From: Chitinophaga ginsengisoli | GTDB taxonomy: Bacteria; Bacteroidota; Bacteroidia; Chitinophagales; Chitinophagaceae | DNA: 64,000 bases | NCBI RefSeq assembly: GCF_003014595.1 | Contig: NZ_PYGK01000012.1 | Location: 1 to 64,000, forward strand | Reading direction: 5' to 3' | Part shown: piece after piece, positions 1 through 8,834 of the stretch | How the letters are laid out: the number at the start of each line of letters is the position of its first letter | Numbering within the stretch: position 1 is the first letter of the stretch | Program-made: the position numbers and the translations under genes | Notes under the pieces: generated by a model | What the model was told of the DNA's origin: nothing | Seen by the model: only the letters and a program-made list of their open reading frames with translations | Databases searched by the model: none

Positions 1-445
1 TACGTATAAGTTCCATCCGCATTTACCACTACTGAGCCATGAGCCGGATCAGTAGCTTTCGTGAAGGTCAATGCGTCTCCATCAGGATCTGTACCAGACA
101 CTGAACCATTTACCGGAGTATCCTGGATAGTAGTCTTACTATCACCGGTACCAGTTGGCGGATTGTTTGGAGGTGGATTTACGGTGATGTTTACAGTAAC
201 GGTTGTAGTTCCGCCCTGTCCGTCGCTGATGGTAATAGTGAAACTATCTGTACCCTCATAACCCGTGGCTGGCGTATAGGTATAAGTACCATCTGTATTT
301 ACCACTACGGAACCATGAGCAGGATCAGTAGCTTTTGTAAAGGTCAATGCATCTCCATCAGGATCGGTACCAGATACCGAACCATTTACCGGCACATCCC
401 GGGTAGTAACCTTGGTATCGCCGGTACCGGTCGGAGGAGTATTTA
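1..445 (-). repeat. 276-bp tandem repeat encoding 92-residue tandem-95 modules
   Basis: The same string (gaaccatttacc) occurs at 103 and 379, and the flanking sequence matches over the whole interval, which sets a 276-bp period. One full copy and part of the next lie inside the window, and the array continues past the left edge. Each copy encodes PPTGTGD...DPDGDALTF...GTYTYTP. The high DNA identity suggests recent duplication or ongoing homogenisation. Confidence 0.8.
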
Positions 446-3400
446 CAGCTGTGATCAGTATCGGGAATGTCTTCGTATCCTGCAATGCTCCACCTGTACC
501 GGTATTACCATTATCAGAAACATTTACTGTTGCTGTAACAGAAGCTGGTGGGTTATGTACTGAGGTATAGTTGAGATTATTGCCCGAAATAAATGCATTG
601 ATAGCTGTTAATGTACCCTGCAACACCAATGCATCAGGTGTACCACTCACGGTTACACCACCACCGGAGGTAGCGCTGAAACCACCTGATGGCACACTAA
701 TGGTAACAGTGATGTTACCCGTTCCTGCGTCAATATCAGCAACAGATATACCCGGAATAGGTGTCGCCGTTTCTTCTGTAACAGTAGCACCTGCTGGCAC
801 CGTCAATACTGGCGCATCGTTCACCGGATTAATATTGATCGTCATAGTGGCCGGTGTAGCCGCATATCCTGTGCCGTCACTCGCTACCCAGTCAAAACCG
901 GTGCTGCCATTCCAGTCTGCATCCGGTACAAACGTAATGTTGCCCAGATCAGCAGCAGCTATTTCCTGTCCGACAGTCACTGCAGAGCCATTCAGCATCA
1001 GTGTACCATGCAGTGGCAGGGAAACGATCTTTATCTTATCCAGCGGAGATGCATCTGCATCGGTATAATGGCTGGTGAAATCAGTATTCTTGAAAGCCAG
1101 TGTATTATCCTCATCCCCCGATACGCTATTATCAGTCACCGTTGGCAGTCGGTTTGTGCCGACAGAAACAACAAATGTATAATTAGCTTTATCAGCGTCT
1201 GCATCGCTATTTTTAATAGTGATAGTAGCATTATAGATACCTGCTGAGTGAGATGCCGGATTGAAAGTAATTTCAAAAGTCGTATTGGCGCCACCATTCA
1301 GTGAGCTGGTAGCTGGTTGCGCGGTCACCGTAAAACCGGGATCTCCGCTAATGCTTACCAGCGGGGTACCTGTCAACGTCAGGATACCAGTACCACTATT
1401 CTGAATAGTGAAACTGTGTGCGATGGTAGCGCCGGTGGTCTGACCAAAGTCAGTGCCGTCAGCAGTGTTGGAAGTAGTACTATTATCCGGGATTGTAATG
1501 GTATTACCTGTTACATTAATACCCGGATTGGTCAGTATCTTAATCGTAGTCGTCGCAACCTGCCCGCTTTCAGTACCATCGTTGAGGGTCGTTGTGATAA
1601 TGCGGTCAGTAGTATTAGGAGTACTATTCGTGTTTTTATACCCGAGCATCTTTATGGCGGCGATATAATCAGCCTGTGATGCCCGTCCTGACAGGGTTAC
1701 TACACCTGTACCATCACCGGAAATAGTGATGCCTGCTGGTAATGTTCCTGTCAGATAGATACCTTCCTGCCCTGCGTCCAGTATATTAGTCAGTGTAATA
1801 GTAGCCCCATAAATATCGCTGGCGTCAGGAGATATGATAGTCAGGTCAGCATCTGCGATCTTCGCAGGTGTAGCGCTGCCTGCTGTAAAAGAGTTCAGGT
1901 AAGTATACTTACCGGTGGCACCTGAACTCTTATCCGGATCAGGATCTATAACAGGACAATTGTTTACATTAATTGTCTTTTTAAAGATATTATTATCGTA
2001 ATAACACTCTCTGTAATAAGGATTCCGGGTATCCAGCGCCGACAGGGCGAATGGCGTACCTACCGCATGTCCGACACTACCCGGTACAAAAGTACCTTCA
2101 TCGTTAAGGATCATGGTCAGGTCCAGCGTCGGAGTACTGATACTACTGAGGTCTAAGTCAAAAGTGAAATTCTTACATTCGCCCGACTTTATCGGTTGTT
2201 CAAGTGTATCGATGTGAATGAGTACTGCAGCCGGATTCACCGTTGGATCTCCGTTGTAAAAGGAAATCGGCATTCCACCGGTAGCATTACCTGCACCCGG
2301 ATTACAAACGTTCACGGTCACTTTTAACTGGTTGCAGGTGGCTCCCTTTGAAAAAGTAATATTGGATGGATTAAAGGCCAGATCCGGACGCTGACCAAAG
2401 AAGTCGGCCGACAACAGGAACTGGTAAGTCTGATTGGCCAATCGCGTCTGGTTGGTTACAATCAGCTCGCTTTTGTCTTTAGACAGGGTGAACCTCAGAT
2501 CATAAGAACTGCCTACCGGTGCATTTGCCCTAAACCCGACGGTATTAATATGATCATGCGTACTTGTGCTGTCCAGCGGCACATCTTTAAAAGCATAGTT
2601 GTCCTCACGTCTTCCGGTACCTGAATTAGATCCCACCATCTGGTAATAATATCCGGTGGCGGTTTCGTTCAACAGGTCTATATATCCATATGCAGCCAGC
2701 GAGTTCTCATTGCTCTCTACACTCAGATTGATCGCATTCGCCGTTTCATTGAAATAAATGAAGTGCGTACCGCTAGGTATTTTAAATGTCCTGGTCACAC
2801 CTGCGGCAGGATATGAGTTGGCGGGAACAGATCTGATATCATTATCAATAAATTCGGCGCTCATTCCCTGCCCTACCCTTTTATAAAATTCGATGGTGTA
2901 TGCATCATCAAAATCCCGGGCATAGGCCGCATCTCTTTTGATAATGAGATTAGATCCGGAAACATAGATCTGCGGATTATACAATCCTACAGCGCCAGCA
3001 CTGGTATTCTTAGCTGTATAATCTCCCATGATGGCACCAGAGCTCACCATATCACTCGTAGAGGTGCTGCTAAGATTGCTGACCACATATGTAGATCTCC
3101 TGTCAACCGTACCTCCGTTTGCCAGGGTAACAAATCCATTTGTTAAGCCTGCATCCAGATCGATCGTGATATGCAGATTAGAATATCCTTCCTCTGTACC
3201 ATTAGTACTGTTAAGGTCCGCGTTACTGGAGTTAATGCCTTTTGACGAAAGCGTAATGAGACTGGCTCCTGCTGGTATGGGCACCACGAGATCGGTGTTA
3301 AGAGATGTTGCACCATGCAAAAGCGCCCGGATCTCCGTAGGTAAAGGATCAAAGGAATTCGTAGCAGGTGAAAGATATTCTACATAATAGGAAGAATGGG

Positions 3401-3905
3401 TACCTGTTGCATTCTCAGCAATCTTCAATGTCGAACCAGAAATAGAAAAATTTACGTTATTGAGATCCGGCGTCTTATCTCCCAGCTTACTGCCATCAGG
3501 GATTTGGCCGCCCAGGATAACATCTCTCCAGCCATATACGTTCGTACCCGAACCATTTGTGAACGTGTTCTTTGCATAGTTCAGAAAACCGGAAGATGTG
3601 GATGAGGGTATATCAATAATAGCATTGATCGTGATAAAATCCTCGTCCCCCCTTTCAGGCTCAATCCCCGTTGACAGATCCCCCGTTTCAGAAGATACAA
3701 ATACCACAATTGATTTGGTACCTGCAGGAATAGTAAAGGTCGGGGCTCCTCCACCGGGAGCTCTGTATTTAGTTTCCACTCCTAATATATTCGCCTTTTT
3801 TCCTCCCATCGGGCTACAAGGGCTGTAGGGCAACTGACTGAATACAAGGAAAGGAAAGAGCACCATGTTAATACTTAACAGCACTCTGATGAGATGTGGT
3901 TTCAT
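1..3905 (-). CDS. Giant secreted tandem-repeat (cadherin/tandem-95-like) surface protein, N-terminal part
   Basis: An open frame runs from an ATG at 3905 to the left edge without a stop, so about 1300 residues are visible and the C-terminus is missing. It starts with a signal peptide (MKPHLIRVLLSINMVLFPFLVFSQ-like, cleaved near residue 24). Next comes a beta-rich region containing a cysteine-bearing CARDB-like segment, then a choice-of-anchor-D-like domain (SFTIQNSGTG, FNPASHSAG). From roughly residue 930 onward there are cadherin/tandem-95-type repeats with PVNGSVSGTDPDGDALTF and GTYTYTP motifs. The last two repeats are near-identical at DNA level with a 276-bp (92-residue) period. Such proteins in Bacteroidota are typically exported adhesins, often through the type IX system, but the C-terminal sorting domain lies outside the window. 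The function is inferred from architecture only. Confidence 0.85.
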   Translation of the reverse strand, partial: MKPHLIRVLLSINMVLFPFLVFSQLPYSPCSPMGGKKANILGVETKYRAPGGGAPTFTIPAGTKSIVVFVSSETGDLSTGIEPERGDEDFITINAIIDIPSSTSSGFLNYAKNTFTNGSGTNVYGWRDVILGGQIPDGSKLGDKTPDLNNVNFSISGSTLKIAENATGTHSSYYVEYLSPATNSFDPLPTEIRALLHGATSLNTDLVVPIPAGASLITLSSKGINSSNADLNSTNGTEEGYSNLHITIDLDAGLTNGFVTLANGGTVDRRSTYVVSNLSSTSTSDMVSSGAIMGDYTAKNTSAGAVGLYNPQIYVSGSNLIIKRDAAYARDFDDAYTIEFYKRVGQGMSAEFIDNDIRSVPANSYPAAGVTRTFKIPSGTHFIYFNETANAINLSVESNENSLAAYGYIDLLNETATGYYYQMVGSNSGTGRREDNYAFKDVPLDSTSTHDHINTVGFRANAPVGSSYDLRFTLSKDKSELIVTNQTRLANQTYQFLLSADFFGQRPDLAFNPSNITFSKGATCNQLKVTVNVCNPGAGNATGGMPISFYNGDPTVNPAAVLIHIDTLEQPIKSGECKNFTFDLDLSSISTPTLDLTMILNDEGTFVPGSVGHAVGTPFALSALDTRNPYYRECYYDNNIFKKTINVNNCPVIDPDPDKSSGATGKYTYLNSFTAGSATPAKIADADLTIISPDASDIYGATITLTNILDAGQEGIYLTGTLPAGITISGDGTGVVTLSGRASQADYIAAIKMLGYKNTNSTPNTTDRIITTTLNDGTESGQVATTTIKILTNPGINVTGNTITIPDNSTTSNTADGTDFGQTTGATIAHSFTIQNSGTGILTLTGTPLVSISGDPGFTVTAQPATSSLNGGANTTFEITFNPASHSAGIYNATITIKNSDADADKANYTFVVSVGTNRLPTVTDNSVSGDEDNTLAFKNTDFTSHYTDADASPLDKIKIVSLPLHGTLMLNGSAVTVGQEIAAADLGNITFVPDADWNGSTGFDWVASDGTGYAATPATMTININPVNDAPVLTVPAGATVTEETATPIPGISVADIDAGTGNITVTISVPSGGFSATSGGGVTVSGTPDALVLQGTLTAINAFISGNNLNYTSVHNPPASVTATVNVSDNGNTGTGGALQDTKTFPILITAVNTPPTGTGDTKVTTRDVPVNGSVSGTDPDGDALTFTKATDPAHGSVVVNTDGTYTYTPATGYEGTDSFTITISDGQGGTTTVTVNITVNPPPNNPPTGTGDSKTTIQDTPVNGSVSGTDPDGDALTFTKATDPAHGSVVVNADGTYT

Positions 3906-4121
3906 AGGTACAACAAAGTTTACAGCTGCAGCAAGCTGCATGTTCACAGATAGAAAGGGATCACGCAATCATTACTTAAATGAGTAATCAAATGCCAATT
4001 ATAATTTACCGAACAACGTCCAATTAACGTCCCATTAAAATAAAAAATGTCGAAAGTGAACAACTCACACATTCGACAGCACGAAATCCGGGACAAATAT
4101 AGCTATATATAATAATATATT

Positions 4122-4158
4122 GGGAAAAAGAAAAGACAAGCCGCTTTCACGACTTGTC
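4122..4158 (-). terminator. Rho-independent terminator of the sus/phosphoesterase operon
   Basis: Read on the minus strand, GACAAG at 4158-4153 pairs with CTTGTC at 4140-4135, with further CG pairing inside. TTTTCTTTTTCCC follows immediately. It lies about 115 nt downstream of the phosphoesterase stop codon. Confidence 0.6.
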
Positions 4159-4180
4159 CGTAACTAAAATTTAATATCTG

Positions 4181-4238
4181 TGCTTGTTCTCTCCGTCTTC
4201 TCTGCTTCTTCTCTGCTTGTTCTCTCCTTCTTCTCTCC
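4181..4238. repeat. Pyrimidine-rich imperfect tandem repeat
   Basis: The plus strand is almost pure C/T with single G interruptions. The 14-mer TGCTTGTTCTCTCC occurs at 4181-4194 and again at 4214-4227, with CTTCTCTG-type units between. It lies in the 3' untranslated region of the phosphoesterase gene, so the mRNA would be a GGAGAGAA-rich purine tract. Confidence 0.65.
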
Positions 4239-4274
4239 TGACCCCGAATGAGTTCAGATAGCCCTTACTGGAGT

Positions 4275-5765
4275 CTACAACGATTCCTCGTATACATTAC
4301 CAAATCTGTCGGTTGCCTTTACAGTGATCTTCTTCGCATCCGGAGAAGGTTTAGCAAAGAACATATGGTCCGTCAGCGTAGGCTCTACGAACTTATGTTT
4401 CTTTGGCAACTGCGGACCAAGATACAGTTCCACCGCCCAGGGGTCATACGCCACACGGCGCTCCATCTGGCCTTTCAGCACACCGTCTTCATACCATTCC
4501 ACCTTCCACTTATTATCCCAGTTCCATACGTTGGCTGAAATCTCATCCGGCGACTCCTGCACTTTTCCTTTTGGATAGACACGGAGCTGCTTTTCTTTGG
4601 GCATACCGGTGGATTTATAGTGCCACTTGATATCAGAGCCATCCACATCATACACACCATAGCCACCGGGCGTACCGTCGCCGCAGATAGGGCCCGTCCA
4701 CCAGGCGCCACAAACAGTACCGTGGTTGTGCTCCATGATATTTCCTTCCTCCCAGTTGTCATTGAAGTGCGTATGCCCACTCATAATGTGCACTTTATAA
4801 GGCGCCAACATCTTATAAAGCTGTTTCCTGTTGGCTACAGTTCCTCCACCGATTTCCTCCGGCTTTCCTGCCCTTCTCTGTGCACCTGTAAATGTCGGGA
4901 TGTGCAGGCTTAACACAATCGTACTGCCGGGTTTTACCATTGCCAGGTCCTGTTCCAGCCATTGCAGCTGATTTTCAGTGATATAGCCAATATAACTTTT
5001 AGCAGCGCCCACAAAGAACACATCATCCAGCACTATGTAGTGGATCTCTCCCCTGTTATAGGAATAATAGGTGGGACCAAACTGTTTTTTGAATGTATTC
5101 GAAGAGCCCTCATCCGCACGCGCCTCGATATCCATATCATGGTTACCGATCACATTGAAGAATGGAATACCGGAGAGGGCAACCGCCTGCTTATAGTCAG
5201 CGAATAATTCGAACTCGTCCCATACCAGATCGCCACAGCCAATACCATGTATCAGCGCATCTTTAGGATAAGATTTCACTACTGCCTGCAGATCAGGTAC
5301 AGATTCGCTCATTAACAGCTCCACATCCTTCTTTGATTTCATCTGGGGATCCGCCCATACCACAAAGCTATGTTTACGGTCGTCCACCGCCAGTTTCTCC
5401 AGGCTGAAATCATTTTTAAATGAGCTGCTGTCTTTGGTAATCGGCCTGAAAAAGGTAGCGATCCCTTTTTCTTCCGGAAAAGCATATCCTGCGGGGACAC
5501 TGATATAGACAAATTCCGCCGTTGCATTACTCTGCAGTTCATACTGTCCGTTCTTGTCTGTCAGCACGATGTTGATACCATCAGTTACCTGTACGCCCGG
5601 AATGCCTTTCCCTTTATTATGTACCTTTCCCTTCAGGGTAATATTGGAAAGATCAATATTACCGCGTCTGAATAATGGCTTTGCGTTCAGCATTGCCGAA
5701 GGCAGCGTGAGCAGCGATCCGGTAACACCTAAGTTCTTTAAGAATTTTCGTCTGTTAAGCGTCAT
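4275..5765 (-). CDS. Calcineurin-like metallophosphoesterase, Tat-exported
   Basis: This 496-residue protein begins with a twin-arginine signal (NRRKFLKNLG, residues 4-13) and a hydrophobic stretch, so it should act in the periplasm or at the surface. Residues about 40-120 look like the small beta-sandwich MetallophosN domain. The catalytic core has the calcineurin-type metal ligands: ADPQ at 138-141, GD at 178-179, GNHD at 207-210, His288 and GHTH at 330-333. The last 100 residues fit the MetallophosC domain. These domains occur together in Bacteroidota phosphoesterases. It is the last gene of the operon, 13 bp after the DUF5689 gene. The substrate is unknown; a phosphomonoester or diester captured by the SusC/D pair upstream is the likely target. 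Confidence 0.9.
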   Translation of the reverse strand: MTLNRRKFLKNLGVTGSLLTLPSAMLNAKPLFRRGNIDLSNITLKGKVHNKGKGIPGVQVTDGINIVLTDKNGQYELQSNATAEFVYISVPAGYAFPEEKGIATFFRPITKDSSSFKNDFSLEKLAVDDRKHSFVVWADPQMKSKKDVELLMSESVPDLQAVVKSYPKDALIHGIGCGDLVWDEFELFADYKQAVALSGIPFFNVIGNHDMDIEARADEGSSNTFKKQFGPTYYSYNRGEIHYIVLDDVFFVGAAKSYIGYITENQLQWLEQDLAMVKPGSTIVLSLHIPTFTGAQRRAGKPEEIGGGTVANRKQLYKMLAPYKVHIMSGHTHFNDNWEEGNIMEHNHGTVCGAWWTGPICGDGTPGGYGVYDVDGSDIKWHYKSTGMPKEKQLRVYPKGKVQESPDEISANVWNWDNKWKVEWYEDGVLKGQMERRVAYDPWAVELYLGPQLPKKHKFVEPTLTDHMFFAKPSPDAKKITVKATDRFGNVYEESL

Positions 5766-5778
5766 AAACTATAAACTG

Positions 5779-7308
5779 TTATTCGTTTGTTTTGAGTACG
5801 GTAGATCCTTCTCCTTCAATCTCAGTGATAGCGGAGGTTTTGGTCAGCAGTACATTCTTCTGTACTCTTCCTTTTACCCATTTCCCCAGGCCTGGATTAT
5901 AAACGCCACCCAACATATTGAAATAGCCCATGTCAGCGGTATTATAACTAAGGCTGCGTGTATTGGTTCCTTGTCTGTAGAACGGCTGCGATACCTTCGT
6001 ACGCGGGTTGATTACTTTATAGAAGTCGTTTTTAGCGATACGGTACCCTTTTCCGCCAGAGTATAAGCTACCACCTGTGGCAATAAAGATCGCATCCACA
6101 GGCTTTGAATCTACTGTAACGGTAGAATCTTTGAATACCGCGATGCCGAATGCGTTACCACTGTTTGCCAGTAAGCCACCTGTTTTCAAACCGAACCCGT
6201 CACCATCATTCTTGGTATAATCAAAAGCCCGCACCCAGTTGCTGTTGCTCATGCTGGTAGAACCGGAACCATTGATCGTTTTACCGGAACCTCCCACATA
6301 GAAGAAGGTTCCCCTGGCTGCCTTGCCCTTGCTCAGGCTAAACTTGTAGGTACGCATCTCACCAGTTGCCCAACCTTTGGTCGGATAACCTGTCGGCGTT
6401 GATGCATTGGCATTATTAGTAATAACTACTGCAAAAGGCGTAGCCGCAAAATCGATATCAGTTATCGCCATCATCTGCACGTATTCATAGTTACCATCCC
6501 CACCCTTTACATCACTCATAAAACCGGTAATGACCGCAGGCGCTACTTCAATCGTAGAGCTGAGTGGCTCCACATCTGCTGCTGTACGTATCCTGAACTG
6601 TGGGGCCGTTCCGCCTGTATTAAAGAGAATACCAATGTAGTTAGCGTTAGCGATGGCTTTCTGCTGGGCAAAAGCAGCGTCGGATGCTGTATGCAGGATA
6701 ATGTTATCATTGCCGTCATTCAGTACCTTATCGCCGGCCAATACATCATCAGGACCGGGCAGCGGATCAAAGCTTCCTTCTACGATCACCGACAATACAC
6801 TTTCATAAGCGTCCGGATCCGCAAGCATTTCGTTTGATGCGGCCTCCATTGCAACAACAGCATTTCCTGAAGACACTTTTTTAATATCACTGTTTTTGAT
6901 ACCTGTAAGCTGCAGGATACCGTCCACTTTTTTCAGCACCGCTCCTTCCACATGAATGATAACAGAATCGCCAGGTACATAGCTCGCTGCATCTGCTCCC
7001 AGAGGAATCGCAATACCTCTGAGCAGCGATAAACGGCGGGCATCCTGTACAATCAGCAGGCCTGCAGGCAGGTTACCACCGGAATGGTCTGACACGACCA
7101 TCGCTGCGATGCTGGTGCCTCCGCGCATGTTATCTATATTCAGTGTTACATCGCCATGTCCATTATAAAGGTTCCTGACATCATAGATGGCTATATAGGG
7201 GCTGATTTCCCCACCAGGATAGGTATCTTTTTTACATCCCCATAAAGAGATCAGAGACGATAAAAAGAAGGCGTATATTAAGATCTTTTTCATGACAGTA
7301 TTTTTCAT
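5779..7308 (-). CDS. DUF5689 domain lipoprotein
   Basis: A 509-residue protein with a lipoprotein signal ending at Cys25 (SLISLWGC-KKD). The mature N-terminus GGEISPYIAIYDVR and the following GGNLPAGLLIVQDARR...LRGIAIPLG...VPGDSVIIHVEG pattern is the DUF5689 signature. This family is found next to SusC/D genes in Bacteroidota and probably forms an OB-fold-like surface domain. The frame is open upstream to a TTG at 7320. The ATG at 7308 is preferred, and an ATG at 7293 is also possible because it gives MKKILIYAFF. It lies between the susD-like and phosphoesterase genes in one operon. Its role is unknown; association with a nutrient-binding complex is inferred from position and lipidation. Confidence 0.85.
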   Translation of the reverse strand: MKNTVMKKILIYAFFLSSLISLWGCKKDTYPGGEISPYIAIYDVRNLYNGHGDVTLNIDNMRGGTSIAAMVVSDHSGGNLPAGLLIVQDARRLSLLRGIAIPLGADAASYVPGDSVIIHVEGAVLKKVDGILQLTGIKNSDIKKVSSGNAVVAMEAASNEMLADPDAYESVLSVIVEGSFDPLPGPDDVLAGDKVLNDGNDNIILHTASDAAFAQQKAIANANYIGILFNTGGTAPQFRIRTAADVEPLSSTIEVAPAVITGFMSDVKGGDGNYEYVQMMAITDIDFAATPFAVVITNNANASTPTGYPTKGWATGEMRTYKFSLSKGKAARGTFFYVGGSGKTINGSGSTSMSNSNWVRAFDYTKNDGDGFGLKTGGLLANSGNAFGIAVFKDSTVTVDSKPVDAIFIATGGSLYSGGKGYRIAKNDFYKVINPRTKVSQPFYRQGTNTRSLSYNTADMGYFNMLGGVYNPGLGKWVKGRVQKNVLLTKTSAITEIEGEGSTVLKTNE

Positions 7309-7320
7309 AATTAATATCAA

Positions 7321-8823
7321 TTATGGTTTTTGCCACCAAACCTGTGTATAGATCTGATCAGGTCCCTGGCCGGCAACAGCTATTTTATAATTTGTAGGAT
7401 TGGTAGATTGTACATATACCGGATACACCATTCTCGCCGGCATGACGCCATTGTTCTTCAAACCTGCACCTTTAGGCAATACCGGATGACCGGTACGGCG
7501 GTATTCAAACCACTGCTGCAGGTCTACCAGGAACAGCGCATAGTATTTCTGCAAATGGATCCTTTCCATCTTCTCATCAAAGGTTAAGCTGTCCATCCAC
7601 TGAATATCTGCCTCTGTCAGGAAGTCTGTGATCTTCTTCGGCCATGAAGGCAGCCAGAGGGTAATACTTGCCAGCGCACCATCATTATAAAAAGTTTCCG
7701 CAGAACCACTTATCCAACCCTTTAATGCCGCTTCCGCCAGGATGAACTTCAGCTCAGCATAATTCATCATCAGACCTGTCAGTGGTTCTGTCATCAGGGA
7801 AGAAGAGGAGGTATTCGAATAGAAATAACATTTCTTTACCGGGTTCTCTCCCGGTGCATAACCGCTTGGTATACCCTGGTAGCTGCCGGAATAGGGAGCG
7901 ATCCCCCACCTGTTAATACCACCAACACCATAGGTCGGGATATCAATACGAGGGTCATTCCAGTCTGATAGGTGGTCTATGAAGAAACTGGCCAGTCCCG
8001 GTTGTCTGAAGTCCTGTTCCCTTACGCTTAATAATGGAGAAGAATATGGCCCCACACCTGTCCATCTCAGGATCGCTGATTCATCATTGCTCGCCATGAT
8101 AGGAAAGGTTTCCACGATCTGTTTGATCTTGGCCTTGCAGAATTCTGCCATTTCAGCTTTAGCCGATACTCTCATCAGCAGACGCAGATACAGCGAGTTT
8201 CCAAACTTGCGCCAGTTAGTCACATTACCACCGTACACAGGATCGCTGGAGGGCAGGATGCCTGTACCTGCCGATAATAGTACGTTTGCAGTATCCAGCC
8301 TACTGAAGATATCCGCATAGATATCTTTCTGCGTATCAAACTTCGGTTCGTAGATAGCACTGTCCTTTGCCAGGTTAGATTGAAAGTATGGAATATCACC
8401 ATAGGTATCGGTCAGTATAGAATAGATCCATGACTGGCAGATCAGCGAAATACCCATATAGGACTTATTGTAGTTCAGCTCCTGGCTTGCTACCTTATAG
8501 ATGTCCTTAAAGTTGGTCAATTCAGAATACAGGCCGTTATATAACGCATCCGATACACCAGGACGGTAGTCATATCTGAATACCCTTCCTTCCGCATCAC
8601 TGGGATCTACGGTTACCTGCATCAACTCGTTGTTAAAGCTGCGGTTACGCAACATGGTATTTGTCAGGGCACCTACCAGTGCGGGCGCCAGCAGCTGCTG
8701 CGGCAGGGCCGTAGGCGTACCATTCGGATCTGTGTTGATCTCAGTGAAATTTTTCGTACAGGATGAGAGCATGATGCTACTCACCAATACAAGACTTGTT
8801 ATTGTGTATATAATCTTCTTCAT
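7321..8823 (-). CDS. SusD/RagB-like nutrient-binding outer-membrane lipoprotein (SusD-like_2 type)
   Basis: This 500-residue lipoprotein has a lipobox LSSC (Cys22) followed by the FTEINTDPN motif typical of the SusD-like_2 branch. That branch lacks the classical N-terminal RagB/SusD arrangement but keeps the TPR-like helical fold (NYAELKFILAEAAL, ALFLVDLQQWFEYRRTGHP near the C-terminus). It should sit as a lid on the SusC channel encoded 11 bp upstream and bind substrate at the cell surface. The family is known for capturing oligomeric nutrients. Which nutrient cannot be read from the sequence, but the downstream phosphoesterase suggests a phosphorylated one. Confidence 0.92.
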   Translation of the reverse strand: MKKIIYTITSLVLVSSIMLSSCTKNFTEINTDPNGTPTALPQQLLAPALVGALTNTMLRNRSFNNELMQVTVDPSDAEGRVFRYDYRPGVSDALYNGLYSELTNFKDIYKVASQELNYNKSYMGISLICQSWIYSILTDTYGDIPYFQSNLAKDSAIYEPKFDTQKDIYADIFSRLDTANVLLSAGTGILPSSDPVYGGNVTNWRKFGNSLYLRLLMRVSAKAEMAEFCKAKIKQIVETFPIMASNDESAILRWTGVGPYSSPLLSVREQDFRQPGLASFFIDHLSDWNDPRIDIPTYGVGGINRWGIAPYSGSYQGIPSGYAPGENPVKKCYFYSNTSSSSLMTEPLTGLMMNYAELKFILAEAALKGWISGSAETFYNDGALASITLWLPSWPKKITDFLTEADIQWMDSLTFDEKMERIHLQKYYALFLVDLQQWFEYRRTGHPVLPKGAGLKNNGVMPARMVYPVYVQSTNPTNYKIAVAGQGPDQIYTQVWWQKP

Positions 8824-8834
8824 GCTTTCAAAAA

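Larger units (their letters stand above)
3906..4274. other. Intergenic stretch between the repeat-protein gene and the phosphoesterase gene
   Basis: No credible gene is present. The stretch holds a purine/pyrimidine-skewed repeat (4181-4238), a minus-strand terminator (4122-4158), an AT-rich segment around 4100-4120, and a small perfect hairpin (TGCAGC-AA-GCTGCA, 3927-3940) in the leader of the downstream repeat-protein gene. A -7-like box (AAACTTTG, one mismatch to consensus) sits just before that gene's ATG. Confidence 0.6.

Noticed and set aside
61..1679. Several plus-strand open frames opposite the repeat protein
   Set aside because: They are out-of-phase translations of the low-complexity repeat gene on the minus strand, which is continuous and has a signal peptide.
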